A stretch of DNA of 49,532 nucleotides from Streptomyces cahuitamycinicus (GTDB lineage: Bacteria > Actinomycetota > Actinomycetes > Streptomycetales > Streptomycetaceae): assembly GCF_002891435.1 (NCBI RefSeq), contig NZ_POUC01000012.1, positions 1 to 49,532 of the forward strand, written 5' to 3'. The first letter of the stretch is position 1; every line of letters begins with the position of its first letter. Under the pieces are notes generated by a model that ran no database searches, was not told the origin of the DNA, and was given only the letters and a program-made list of their open reading frames with translations. Below, in pieces: positions 16,293 to 25,419 of the stretch. A program made the position numbers and the translations under genes.

Positions 16293-17387
16293 GTGGGACA
16301 CGTCGCATTCAACCGCAGGGCCTTCCTGACCGGTGTCGGAGGGATCGCCGCCGGCGCTGCTGCCGCGTCGCTCACGGCATGTGAGACCCGCACCGGGCCT
16401 CCCGCCGGCGAGGGCAGCAAGGTGCTGATCGTCCGGAACTTCGGCGGCTCCTACGGCGAGGCGAACCGGAAAGCCGTGTACGACCCGTTCACCAGAGAGA
16501 CCGGCATTCGGATCAGGACGGTGAACTTCGAGCACGTGCAGATGCTCGCCCAGATCAAGGAAGGCCGTCCGCAGTTCGACGTCATGGACCTCGACATGTC
16601 CAATCTGCTGCTCTTCGAGCACGAGGGCGTCTCCGAGCCACTGGACTACGGCCGGTTGAAGAACGTCAGGAACGCGGGTATCGCCCGGTCCCTGCTCACG
16701 CCCAACGGCGTGGGCAAGAGTTACTGGGCCAGCGTGCTCGCCTACCGTACCGACGCGTTCGGCGGCAGGAAGCCGGAGTCCTGGGCGGACTTCTGGAGCC
16801 TCGGAGGCTTCCCGGGCACCCGCGCGCTCCAGGGGGAGGTGGACTTTCCCGAGCTGGAGTTCGCCCTGCTGGCCGACGGTGTGCCGCTCGACGGGCTCTA
16901 CCCGCTCGACGTGGACCGTGCCTTCAAGGTCCTCGACGAGATCAGGAACTCCGTGGGCGCGCTCTGGGAGTACGGCGCGGAGCCGGGTGAGCTGCTGTCC
17001 CGCGGCAGCGTCGTGACCTCCAGCATCTGGGCCGGCCGGCTCCAGACCGTGATCGAGGGCGGGTCTCCGCTCGCGTACGAGTGGAACGGTGCCCGCAGGC
17101 AGAGCAACGGTTTCGGGATTCCCAAGGGATCCGCGAACCCGGACGGCGCCTACCGGCTCATCGACTTCGCACTGCGGCCCGAGATCCAGGCCCACATGGC
17201 GCGCCTCTACCCCGACGGGCCCGTGGTGCCCGCCGCCTACGGGCACCTCACCGAGGCAACCGCCGTGAATCTGGCGAGCACTCCCGGCCACCTGCTGTCG
17301 GGCTTCGACCTGGACATCGAGTGGTGGCTCCAGAACCGGGACTCCGTGGCCAGGCGCTGGCAGCGGTGGGCACGCACGCATGACTGA
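16293..17387 (+). CDS. Extracellular solute-binding lipoprotein (PotD-like), no permease
   Basis: A 364-residue protein from GTG 16293 with TGGAGG upstream. The N-terminus NRRAFLTGVGGIAAGAAAASLTAC has a twin-arginine-like motif and a lipobox with Cys30, so it is exported and lipid-anchored. The mature part (VLIVRNFGGSYGEANRKAVYDPFTRETGIRI, PQFDVMDLDMSNLLLFE, AVNLASTPGHLL) is a family 1/8 periplasmic-binding fold like those for polyamines or phosphonates. No ABC permease or ATPase is adjacent. The next gene, 50 bp on, is a membrane sensor, so a sensing role is possible. Confidence 0.88.
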   Translation: MGHVAFNRRAFLTGVGGIAAGAAAASLTACETRTGPPAGEGSKVLIVRNFGGSYGEANRKAVYDPFTRETGIRIRTVNFEHVQMLAQIKEGRPQFDVMDLDMSNLLLFEHEGVSEPLDYGRLKNVRNAGIARSLLTPNGVGKSYWASVLAYRTDAFGGRKPESWADFWSLGGFPGTRALQGEVDFPELEFALLADGVPLDGLYPLDVDRAFKVLDEIRNSVGALWEYGAEPGELLSRGSVVTSSIWAGRLQTVIEGGSPLAYEWNGARRQSNGFGIPKGSANPDGAYRLIDFALRPEIQAHMARLYPDGPVVPAAYGHLTEATAVNLASTPGHLLSGFDLDIEWWLQNRDSVARRWQRWARTHD

Positions 17388-17391
17388 GCAC

Positions 17392-17411
17392 ATTCAGCCA
17401 TATGGCTGAAT
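17392..17411. promoter_or_regulatory. Perfect 20-bp palindrome before the SpoIIE sensor
   Basis: ATTCAGCCATATGGCTGAAT is its own reverse complement over all 20 bases. It starts 5 bp after the binding-protein stop and lies 27 bp before the sensor ATG. It has no loop, so it is poorly suited as a terminator and looks like a dimeric regulator's operator. It is A/T-rich against its surroundings. The cognate regulator is unknown. Confidence 0.6.
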
Positions 17412-17437
17412 ATGGAGGCACATGGTAGAGAGTCGGT

Positions 17438-20278
17438 ATGGCCCGGCACCTCGGTCGATTCTCGGCCCTCCGCTCCCCGGCGCACAGTGACGGGCGTACT
17501 CGGTCGGCCTCGCGACGGGGTGAGGAGGAGGACGACGCGCGGCAGGAGCCCGGCACCCGGTCCCCGGGAGCGCGGCGGCAGGTCCTGCCGAGGGTGCGCA
17601 GCGTCGCCGGCCAGGTGTTCCTGCTGCAGTCGGTGATCATGGTGCTGTTCGCCGCCGCCGCGGGAGGAGTCCTCGTCGTGCAGGCGCGGGAGTCGAGCAC
17701 CCAGGAGGCGCGGCAGCTCTCGGAGGGCGTCGCCCAGTCCTTCGCGCGGGCCCCGGGAACGCTGGACGCCATGAAGTCCCGCGACCCCACCGAGCTGCTG
17801 CAGCCGCGGGCGGAGGACACACGGAAGAACACCGGCGTCGACTACGTGGTGACGTTCGATCCTCAGGGCTTCCGCTGGACCCACCCCGACCCGGAGCTGA
17901 TCGGCGAGCACATCTACGCCGTGCGCGAGGGCGGCGCCGCCGACCGGCCGTTCACCAAGACGTTCGAGGGCAGTCTGGGTCTCGCCGTGGACACGACGGT
18001 CCCGGTGTACGACACCAACGGGCTCACGGTCGTCGGCTTCGTGTCGGTCGGGGTCACCGTGGCCAGCGTGGACGACGTGGTGCAGGATCAGCTGCCGCAG
18101 CTGCTGGGGTTCGCGGGCGGCGCGCTCGCGGTGGCCGCGGGCGGCACGGCGCTGGTCTCGTGGCGGTTGCGGCGGCAGACCCGCGGCCTGGATCCGTCCG
18201 AGATGACGCGCATGTACGAGCATCACGACGCGGTGCTGCACGCGGTGCGCGAGGGTGTGCTGATCATCGGGAGCGACGGCCGGCTGCTGCTCGCGAACGA
18301 CGAGGCGCGGCGGCTGCTGGACCTGCCCGCGGACGCCGAGGAGCGCCGGGTCTCGGATCTCGGTCTGGAGGCGGGCACCGCCGAGCTGCTGGGTTCGGGC
18401 CGGCCGGCCAGCGACGTGGTGCACTTGGCGGGCGACCGGCTGCTGGCGGTCAACGTGCGCCCGGTCGACCCGGACGACCGTCCCGCGGGCAGCGTGGCGA
18501 CCCTGCGTGACACGACGGAGCTGCGGGCGCTGGCGGGCCGGGCGGAGGTGGCCCGGGAACGGCTGGGGCTGCTGTACGAGGCGGGGGTGCGGATCGGGAC
18601 CACGCTGGACGTGGTGCGTACCGCGCGGGAACTGGCCGAGGTGGCGGTCCCCCGGTTCGCCGACACCGCCACGGTCGACCTGCTGGATCCGATCCTGCGC
18701 GGTGCGGTGTCGGCCGGGCCCGGTCCGGAGATGCGCCGGGTGGCGGTACACGGCGTCGACGGTGCCCGGTCCCTCTATCCGGTGGGTGAGCTGATCCGCT
18801 TCGTCCCCACAGCGCCGGCCGCCGTCGGAGCCGAGCGCGGCCGTGGGGTCCTGGACGTCGACCTGACCGCTCCGGACGGCTGGTTGAGCGCCCAGGACCC
18901 CCATCGCGCGAAGCGCGTGCTGGACCTCGGTTTCCACTCCCTGATCACGGTGCCGCTCCAGGCCCGCGGTGTGGTGCTGGGCATGGCGAGCTTCTGGCGC
19001 TCCGACGGCGCTCCCTTCGTCAGGGAGGATCTGGCCTTCGCCGAGGAACTGGCCGCGCGGGCCGCGGTCGCGGTCGACAACGCCCGCCGCTACACCCGTG
19101 AGCACACCCTGGCCGAGTCACTGCAGCGCAGCCTGTTGCCGGGCTCCCTGCCCGACCACTCGGCCGTGGAGGTCGCCCACCGCTACCTGCCCGCCCTGGA
19201 GGGCGTGGGCGGCGACTGGTTCGACGTGATCCCGCTGCCCGGCGCCCGGGTCGCCCTGGTGGTCGGCGACGTCGTGGGGCACGGCCTGCACGCCGCGGCC
19301 ACGATGGGCCGGCTGCGTACCGCGGTGCACAACTTCTCCGCCCTCGACCTGCCTCCGGACGAGCTCCTCGGGCACCTGGACGAGCTGGTCGCGCGGATCG
19401 ACAGCGACGAGAACGAGGAGCGGGACCACGAGAGCGTCGCCGGCGCCACCTGCCTCTACGCCGTCTACGATCCGGCCTCCGGGATGTGCTGCCTGTCCCG
19501 GTCCGGGCATCCGGAGCCGGCCCTGGTGCATCCCGACGGCACCGTGGAGTTCTTGCGGGTGCCCGGGGCGCCGCCACTCGGTCTGGGCGGCGCCGAACCC
19601 TTCGAGACCACCGAGGTCACCCTGCCCGAGGGCTCGCGGCTGGTCCTCTACACGGACGGGCTGGTCGAGGACCGGGAGCGGGGCATCGACACCGGTCTGG
19701 AGGCGTTGCGCCGCGCTCTGGCCGGCGCTCGCCGCACCCCGGAGGAGACCTGCCGGGACGTCCTCGGCGCACTGCTTCCCGCCCGGTCGAGCGACGACAT
19801 CGCCCTGCTCGTCGCCCGCACCCGGCTGCTGGATCCCTCCCGGGTGGCCGAGTGGGACGTGCCCGGCGATCCGGCGGCCGTCGCGGGCATCAGGGCGGAC
19901 GTCACCGGGCGGCTGCGGACCTGGGGGCTGGAGGAGCTGGCCTTCACGACCGAGCTGATCGTCAGCGAGCTGGTCACCAACGCCATCCGTTACGGCATCG
20001 AACCGGTCCGGCTGCGGGTGCTGCGCGACGGCGACAGCCTGATCTGCGAAGTCGCCGACGGCAGCAGCACCTCACCCCACCTGCGCAGGGCCGCCATCAC
20101 CGACGAGGGCGGGCGGGGACTGTTCCTCGTCGCCCGGTTCGCCCGGCGGTGGGGAACGCGCTACATGGCCCGCGGCAAGGTGATCTGGACCGAACAGTCC
20201 ACCCGGAGTCCGGCCGCCGAGCCCGAGGAGGTGCCGGCCGACGCCCTGCTTGACCAGTGGGAGGACGCGGCCTGGTGA
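17438..20278 (+). CDS. Membrane sensor with SpoIIE phosphatase and ATPase (RsbW-like) domains
   Basis: A 946-residue protein. TM1 is about residues 59-81 and TM2 about 224-245; between them lies a Cache/sCache extracellular sensor (STQEARQLSEGVAQSFA...GVDYVVTFDPQGFRWTHPDPELIG). A PAS domain follows (MYEHHDAVLHAVREGVLIIGSDGRLLLAN), then a GAF domain (LYEAGVRIGTTLDVVRTARELAEV...FHSLITVPLQARGVVLG). The PP2C/SpoIIE phosphatase has GVGGDWFDVIPL and VVGDVVGHGLHAAATM, and the C-terminal HATPase_c_2 domain has FTTELIVSELVTNAIRYG and DEGGRGLFLVARFA. Such proteins control anti-sigma/anti-anti-sigma switches. The adjacent binding protein may present its ligand. Confidence 0.93.
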   Translation: MARHLGRFSALRSPAHSDGRTRSASRRGEEEDDARQEPGTRSPGARRQVLPRVRSVAGQVFLLQSVIMVLFAAAAGGVLVVQARESSTQEARQLSEGVAQSFARAPGTLDAMKSRDPTELLQPRAEDTRKNTGVDYVVTFDPQGFRWTHPDPELIGEHIYAVREGGAADRPFTKTFEGSLGLAVDTTVPVYDTNGLTVVGFVSVGVTVASVDDVVQDQLPQLLGFAGGALAVAAGGTALVSWRLRRQTRGLDPSEMTRMYEHHDAVLHAVREGVLIIGSDGRLLLANDEARRLLDLPADAEERRVSDLGLEAGTAELLGSGRPASDVVHLAGDRLLAVNVRPVDPDDRPAGSVATLRDTTELRALAGRAEVARERLGLLYEAGVRIGTTLDVVRTARELAEVAVPRFADTATVDLLDPILRGAVSAGPGPEMRRVAVHGVDGARSLYPVGELIRFVPTAPAAVGAERGRGVLDVDLTAPDGWLSAQDPHRAKRVLDLGFHSLITVPLQARGVVLGMASFWRSDGAPFVREDLAFAEELAARAAVAVDNARRYTREHTLAESLQRSLLPGSLPDHSAVEVAHRYLPALEGVGGDWFDVIPLPGARVALVVGDVVGHGLHAAATMGRLRTAVHNFSALDLPPDELLGHLDELVARIDSDENEERDHESVAGATCLYAVYDPASGMCCLSRSGHPEPALVHPDGTVEFLRVPGAPPLGLGGAEPFETTEVTLPEGSRLVLYTDGLVEDRERGIDTGLEALRRALAGARRTPEETCRDVLGALLPARSSDDIALLVARTRLLDPSRVAEWDVPGDPAAVAGIRADVTGRLRTWGLEELAFTTELIVSELVTNAIRYGIEPVRLRVLRDGDSLICEVADGSSTSPHLRRAAITDEGGRGLFLVARFARRWGTRYMARGKVIWTEQSTRSPAAEPEEVPADALLDQWEDAAW

Positions 20279-20441
20279 GGCACCGCGAAGGGTCCCTCCC
20301 GTGGCGGCGCCGGTGACGGGTGCCTGTTGCGGCCCCGGGCCGGGAGACGGCTCTGGTCCGTACTTCGTCGAGGGATCCTGCACCCAACGATGGCCGGGAC
20401 CACTGAGTCGGCGGTTGACTCCCTGAGAGGCTAAGGCGCGT

Positions 20442-21326
20442 ATGGACATTCGGCAGCTGGAGTACTTCCTCGCGATTGTCGATCGTGGGGGGTTCAACCG
20501 TGCAGCGTCGGCTCTGTACGTGTCGCAGCCGTCGCTGTCGCAGGCCGTGCGGGCACTGGAGCGTGATCTCGGCTCCGAACTGTTCCATCGGATCGGGCGA
20601 AGGGCAGTGCTGACGGAGGCCGGAAGAGCCCTGATCGAGCCTGCCCGCCAGGCCGTGCGGAGTCTGGAGACGGCGCGGGCGAGTGTCGCGGCGGTGCATG
20701 AGCTGCGTGAGGGGCGCCTGGATGTGGCGTCGATGCCTTCGCAGGCGGTGGAGCCGCTGACAACCCTGGTGAGTGCCTTCAGCCATCGGTATCCCGGCGT
20801 CTGCGTGGTCATCAACGCGGCCTTCACGTCGCGTGATGTGATCGACATGGTGCGCACGGGTGCCGTGGAGTTGGGCCTCCTGGCGTCCGCCGGTCCGGTC
20901 TCCGACCAGGAGGTCGTCTCGCATGCGCTGGGGCGGCAGCGTTTTGTGCTGGTGGTGCCGGCCGACGGTCCGTTCGCTGATCGGACGGCGGTTCAGTGCC
21001 GGGAGCTTTCTGGACAGCGGCTGATCGTGGGGCAGCCGGGTACCGGGATGCGCGCCTACGTCGACGGGGTGCGGGAGCAGGGCATCGAGTTCGCCGTCGC
21101 CGCCGAGACCGAGCACCGCGTGTCGCTCATGCCCCTGGTGCTGGCCGGTGTCGGGCTCGCGGTGGTCACGGATTCCTGGCGGGACGTCGCCCGGCGACTG
21201 GGCGCCCGCGTCCTGGACATCGAGCCGGAGACCACCTTGGACATCGCCCTCGTCAGCCGCCGCGGCGCCCTGTCGCCCGCAGCCGCAGCGTTCGTCACGG
21301 CTGCCACCTCGGCCGCCGACACCTGA
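20442..21326 (+). CDS. LysR family transcriptional regulator
   Basis: A 294-residue protein from ATG 20442. The N-terminal winged HTH is MDIRQLEYFLAIVDRGGFNRAASALYVSQPSLSQAVRALERDLGSELFHR; the rest is a type 2 periplasmic-binding-like effector domain. It is co-directional with, and 73 bp before, the dehydrogenase-oxidase-HAD genes, which are its probable targets. An 8-bp palindrome CTTATAAG at 21336-21343 in that gap may be part of a promoter or binding site. Confidence 0.93.
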   Translation: MDIRQLEYFLAIVDRGGFNRAASALYVSQPSLSQAVRALERDLGSELFHRIGRRAVLTEAGRALIEPARQAVRSLETARASVAAVHELREGRLDVASMPSQAVEPLTTLVSAFSHRYPGVCVVINAAFTSRDVIDMVRTGAVELGLLASAGPVSDQEVVSHALGRQRFVLVVPADGPFADRTAVQCRELSGQRLIVGQPGTGMRAYVDGVREQGIEFAVAAETEHRVSLMPLVLAGVGLAVVTDSWRDVARRLGARVLDIEPETTLDIALVSRRGALSPAAAAFVTAATSAADT

Positions 21327-21399
21327 TAGGCACCGCTTATAAGGGAGATCCGCTTTGTGTCTTGGACGCCCCAGGGACCACCCTGCTGCAATCGACGCC

Positions 21400-22458
21400 A
21401 TGACGACGAAGCACCGCATTGCCCTGATCCCCGGCGACGGCATCGGCGCCGAGGTACTGCCTTCGGCCCAGCAGGTACTCGATGTCCTCGGCCGCCGCCA
21501 CGGCTTCGGCCTGTCCTACACGTCGTACGACTGGTCGTGCGAGCGGTACCTGCGGGAGGGCGCCATGATGCCCGACGACGGGATCGACCAGCTGCGCGAC
21601 AAGGACGCGATCCTGCTGGGCGCGGTGGGATACCCGGGGGTGCCCGACCACGTCTCGCTGTGGGGGCTGCTGATCCCGATCCGGCGCAGCTTCCGCCAGT
21701 ACGTCAACCTCCGGCCCATCCGTGTCTTCGAAGGCATCGACAGTCCGGTGCGCGGCGCACTGCCGGGCGAGGTCGATTTCGTCGTCGTCCGCGAGAACAT
21801 GGAAGGCGAGTACAGCGAGGTCGGCGGCCGGCTCAACAGGGGCTTCCCGGACGAGATCGCCGTGCAGGAGGCCGTGTTCACCCGGGCCGGCGTCACCCGC
21901 GTGCTGGACTACGCCTTCACGCTCGCCTCCCGGCGCGGCGGCTGCCTGACCTCGGCGACCAAGTCGAACGGCATCGTGCACACCATGCCGTTCTGGGACC
22001 AGCTCGTCACCGAGCGAGCCGCCTCGTTCCCGCAGGTCACCTGGGACCAGGAGCACATCGACGCGCTCGCGGCCAAGTTCGTCCTCGAACCCGCCCGCTT
22101 CGACGTCGTCGTCGCCTCGAACCTCTTCGGCGACATTCTCAGCGACCTAGCGGCCGCGGTCGCCGGTTCCATCGGCGTCGCCCCGGCGGCCAACCTCAAC
22201 CCCGAGCGGGACTTCCCCTCGATGTTCGAGCCTGTGCACGGCTCCGCGCCCGACATCGCGGGCCAGAAGATCGCCAACCCGTTGGGCGCGATCTGGTCCG
22301 CGGCCATGATGCTCGACCACCTCGGTCATCCCGCCGCGGCCAAGGACATCACGGACGCGATCGCCTCGGTCCTGGCCAAGACCGATGTCCGCACCCGTGA
22401 CCTGGGCGGAACCGCGACCACCGCCGAGTTCACCGACAAGCTGATCGAGCTCCTCTGA
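21400..22458 (+). CDS. Tartrate dehydrogenase / D-malate dehydrogenase family (beta-decarboxylating)
   Basis: From ATG 21400 the protein has 352 residues; an upstream TTG at 21355 with a better ribosome site (AAGGGAGA) would add 15. IALIPGDGIGAEVLP, LRPIRVFEG, VVVRENMEGEYSEVGGR (substrate loop) and FDVVVASNLFGDILSDLAA (metal-binding aspartates), plus MFEPVHGSAPDIAGQKIANPLGAI, place it in the isocitrate/isopropylmalate dehydrogenase superfamily. The RENMEGEYSEVGG loop favours the tartrate/D-malate group over leucine biosynthesis. NAD and a divalent metal are expected. It begins a short catabolic set under LysR. Confidence 0.9.
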   Translation: MTTKHRIALIPGDGIGAEVLPSAQQVLDVLGRRHGFGLSYTSYDWSCERYLREGAMMPDDGIDQLRDKDAILLGAVGYPGVPDHVSLWGLLIPIRRSFRQYVNLRPIRVFEGIDSPVRGALPGEVDFVVVRENMEGEYSEVGGRLNRGFPDEIAVQEAVFTRAGVTRVLDYAFTLASRRGGCLTSATKSNGIVHTMPFWDQLVTERAASFPQVTWDQEHIDALAAKFVLEPARFDVVVASNLFGDILSDLAAAVAGSIGVAPAANLNPERDFPSMFEPVHGSAPDIAGQKIANPLGAIWSAAMMLDHLGHPAAAKDITDAIASVLAKTDVRTRDLGGTATTAEFTDKLIELL

Positions 22459-22520
22459 GCCATGTCCCCCTGCCTCACGGTGGACACGGCGTGGACCACA
22501 CCATCGAAAGGAACGACCTC

Positions 22521-23657
22521 ATGAGCATCCCGAAGCGCGTCGCCGTCATCGGCTCCGGCAGCATGGGCAGCCAGGCCATGTGGCGACTGGCCGCCCGAGG
22601 AGCCGAGGTCATCGGCTACGACCGGTACGCACCGGGTCACGACCGCGGCGCAGCCGGCGGCGAGACCCGCATCTTCCGAGCCGCGCACCTCGGCGACGCC
22701 GGGTACGTGCCGCTGTTGCGGCTCGCGGACCGGATGTGGGAGCAGCTCCAGCAGGAAACGGGGTCCCCGTTGCGCCGTCGCAGCGGTTGCCTGGTGATGG
22801 GGGAAGCCGCTGCACCGTCCATGCGCCTCCTCTTGGCCACCAGCACCACCCATCAGCTGGATCACGAGGTACTGGACCGGGAGGAACTCGCCCGCCGCTA
22901 CCCGCAGCACCGCCTGCCGGACGGACACATCGCCGTCCTCGACCGGTTGGGCGCCGTCATCAGACCGGAGGCGTCGATCCAGGCCGCCGCCGCCCGCGCC
23001 GAGCAACTGGGCGCCCGGCTGCACCGCTACACCACGGTGCGCGAGATCGCGCCCGCGGCGGGCGGCGGGGTGCAGATCATCACCGACCACGGCACGGACC
23101 ACGTGGACACCGCGGTGGTGACCGTGGGCCCCTGGATCAACACACTGCTCCCGGGCCTGCCGCGGACCGTCGACGTCCGCCGGGTGATCTGCTCCTGGCA
23201 CCTGCCCACCCGGCACGACTGGTTCACGGGCGGGGCCCCTCCCTTCGTGCGCAGCACACCTCACGACTGCTTCGGGCTCCCGTCGCCCGACGGCCACTCC
23301 GTCAAGCTCGGTCTCTCCTTCACACGCCATCTGCCGGTGCCCGAGCCCGAACGGCTCGTCCGTGAGGTCCGCCCCGAGGAACTCGGCACCTTCCGTGAGC
23401 TCATCCATGAACTCATGCCCGACCTGAATCCCGACCCCATCCGGCTGTCGGCCTACATGGAGGGCTACACGGAGTCCGGAAACCCGCTCGTCGGTCATCT
23501 CCCCGGCGAGGACGACATCGTCGTCATGGCCGGATTCTCCGGCAGCGGCTTCAAGCTCTCCCCCGCCATGGGCGAGATCGCCGCCGACCTGGCACTCGAC
23601 GGCACCACGGAACACCCCATCGGCTTCCTCGCACCGGCCGCCGTCGGCACGGTCTGA
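22521..23657 (+). CDS. FAD-dependent oxidase, N-methyl-amino-acid (MSOX-like) type
   Basis: A 378-residue DAO-family flavoprotein from ATG 22521 with AAAGGAA upstream. VAVIGSGSMGSQAMWRLAARGAEVIGYDRY is the FAD Rossmann motif; GETRIFRAAHLGDAGYVPLL matches sarcosine/N-methyltryptophan oxidases; VMAGFSGSGFKLSPAMGEIAADL is the C-terminal flavin site. In monomeric sarcosine oxidase a cysteine (CLYT) holds FAD covalently; here the aligned segment is EGYTES with no cysteine, so FAD is probably bound non-covalently. It lies 62 bp after the dehydrogenase and 117 bp before the HAD gene. Confidence 0.9.
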   Translation: MSIPKRVAVIGSGSMGSQAMWRLAARGAEVIGYDRYAPGHDRGAAGGETRIFRAAHLGDAGYVPLLRLADRMWEQLQQETGSPLRRRSGCLVMGEAAAPSMRLLLATSTTHQLDHEVLDREELARRYPQHRLPDGHIAVLDRLGAVIRPEASIQAAAARAEQLGARLHRYTTVREIAPAAGGGVQIITDHGTDHVDTAVVTVGPWINTLLPGLPRTVDVRRVICSWHLPTRHDWFTGGAPPFVRSTPHDCFGLPSPDGHSVKLGLSFTRHLPVPEPERLVREVRPEELGTFRELIHELMPDLNPDPIRLSAYMEGYTESGNPLVGHLPGEDDIVVMAGFSGSGFKLSPAMGEIAADLALDGTTEHPIGFLAPAAVGTV

Positions 23658-23774
23658 TCCCCGGCGGTGTCGACGACATCGCCCCCATCTCGGTACTCCG
23701 TCGGGCATGCCCGAACAGGCCTGCCATGAACAGGCCGTAGCCAGTTCCCCGAAGCAAGAAAGTGGAGCACCTCC

Positions 23775-24455
23775 ATGAACATTCCGTCGTTGCAGTTCCG
23801 CCCGAAGTACGTCTCGTTCGACTGCTACGGCACGCTGATCGAGTGGCCGATGACCCCCATCACGCGTGAGCTGGTCGGCGACCAGTTCCCGGCAGAGCAT
23901 TGGGACCAGTTCGTGCGGGAGTTCCGCGGCTACCGCTACGACCAGGTCCGCGGCGCGTACTACCCCTACGAGCAGGTGCTGCAGGACTCCTTCGAGCGGG
24001 TCTGCCGCAAGTGGGGGGTGAAGGCGGCGCCGGAGGCGGGCAAGCGGTTCGCCGACGGCGTCCGCGGCTGGGGGCCGCACGCCGACGTGCCCGGGCCGCT
24101 GAAGACGATGGGCGAGAACTACAAGCTGGTGATCCTGTCCAACGCGGGCGACTCCTTCCTGGAGGAGAGCGTGCCCCGCCTCGGCGCGGACTTCCACGCG
24201 GTCCTCACCGCCGAGCAGGCCGGCTACTACAAGCCCCGCTACGCCGCCTTCGAGTACATGCTCGACCAGCTCGACGCCTCCCCCGAGGACTTCGTGCACG
24301 TCTCCTCGCACACCCGCTACGACCTGATGCCGATGCACGACATGGGCTTCCGCAACCTCGTCCTCCTCGACCGTGGCTGCGACCCGGTCACCCACGGCTA
24401 CGACTACGTGACGGTGAAGTCCCTGGACGAGCTCAACCGCATGCTGGGCATCTGA
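23775..24455 (+). CDS. Haloacid dehalogenase type II family hydrolase
   Basis: A 226-residue HAD enzyme from ATG 23775 with GTGGAG upstream. The nucleophile is Asp16 in VSFDCYGTLIEW; motif II is VILSNAGDS; the motif III lysine is in AGYYKPRY; FVHVSSHTRYDLMPMHDMG is the L-2-haloacid dehalogenase-type motif IV region. True haloacid dehalogenation is not assured; many relatives act on other substrates. Its place behind a dehydrogenase and an amine oxidase suggests a step in the same catabolic route. Confidence 0.9.
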   Translation: MNIPSLQFRPKYVSFDCYGTLIEWPMTPITRELVGDQFPAEHWDQFVREFRGYRYDQVRGAYYPYEQVLQDSFERVCRKWGVKAAPEAGKRFADGVRGWGPHADVPGPLKTMGENYKLVILSNAGDSFLEESVPRLGADFHAVLTAEQAGYYKPRYAAFEYMLDQLDASPEDFVHVSSHTRYDLMPMHDMGFRNLVLLDRGCDPVTHGYDYVTVKSLDELNRMLGI

Positions 24456-24631
24456 TCGCCGAGCCGGATTTCCGCCACAACGCCTGAACCAGGGCATGGA
24501 GGCCACGCGCCGTGCGGACAGGCTGCCCTCGCCGGAGGTCCCGACGACGACAGTGACCTGCGACATCGGCGTTACGACACATCAGGCAGATCTTGCGCCC
24601 CTGGAAGGGCCGGGCATGCGGATCCGATGCC

Positions 24632-25342
24632 TCACGGCGTGCGGAAACCGCGGAACGTCACGTGCTTGCGCGTCTCGAAGCCGAGCCGTTCGTAGAGCGC
24701 GAGAGCGCCGCTGTTCTCCTCGGCCACGTGCAGGAAGGGACGTTCGCCGCGAACGACGATGCGCGCGATGAGCGCACGCAGCAAGCGGACGGCGTGACCT
24801 CGACCGCGCGCCTCGGGGGCGGTGCAGACGGCGCTGATCTCGGTCCATCCAGGAGGCCTCAGCCGCTCCCCCACCATCGCCACCAGCGTGCCGCCGTCCC
24901 GGATGCCGAGATACGTGCCGAGTTCGTGCGTTCGGGGCCAGAACGGCCCCGGACGGGTCCGCTCGATGAGGTCGAGCATCTCGGGCACGCTCTCGGTGCC
25001 GAGTTCGACCACGCCGGAGTCGGACTCGGCACCGGACGGATCCGGGCCGCTGTGCCCGGCCCAGATCATCTGCCGGCCTTCCAGGACGAAGACCGGCTCC
25101 CAGTCCGGCGGCGGCAGGTCCGGGCAGCTGAACATGTCGGCGAACTCGCCCGGCCCCAGCAGCTTGGCCAGGTCGGCCCATGCCTGCGCGTCCGGCTCGG
25201 CGGACACCGCGGAGAAGGTCGCGACCCCGGGCACGTAGGTGACGGCGTCACCGAGCCGGCGGGCGAGACGCGCGTGGTGCCCGCGGAGCGACTCGCCCAC
25301 CGGGTCGTCGAGTACGTCGGCGTCGCGGAGCCCCGTCGTCAT
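24632..25342 (-). CDS. GNAT family N-acetyltransferase
   Basis: A 236-residue protein from ATG 25342. The C-terminal half is an FR47/GNAT domain: EISAVCTAPEARGRGHAVRLLRALIARI is the acetyl-CoA pyrophosphate loop (RGRGHA), and PFLHVAEENSGALALYERLGFETRKHVTFRGF is the C-terminal motif. The N-terminal half (residues 1-110) resembles the partner domain often fused in actinobacterial acyltransferases. The acceptor is unknown. It is co-directional with the upstream pectin esterases (77-bp gap) but functionally unrelated. Confidence 0.88.
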   Translation of the reverse strand: MTTGLRDADVLDDPVGESLRGHHARLARRLGDAVTYVPGVATFSAVSAEPDAQAWADLAKLLGPGEFADMFSCPDLPPPDWEPVFVLEGRQMIWAGHSGPDPSGAESDSGVVELGTESVPEMLDLIERTRPGPFWPRTHELGTYLGIRDGGTLVAMVGERLRPPGWTEISAVCTAPEARGRGHAVRLLRALIARIVVRGERPFLHVAEENSGALALYERLGFETRKHVTFRGFRTP

Positions 25343-25419
25343 GCTGCGCCTTCCTGCCCTGGGTCGTCTTCGGATCCGACAGCCATGCTAGTCAGACCCT
25401 CGGAACGGGATGCGGGCAG

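Noticed and set aside
16181..16384. Short plus-strand frame starting KKVLFLVNTD before the binding-protein gene
   Set aside because: After the first ten residues it is the shifted frame of the binding-protein gene; no coding bias in the unique part.
21357..22400. A 347-codon plus-strand frame starting with GTG within the dehydrogenase gene
   Set aside because: It is the +1 shadow of the dehydrogenase; the family motifs are all in the other frame.
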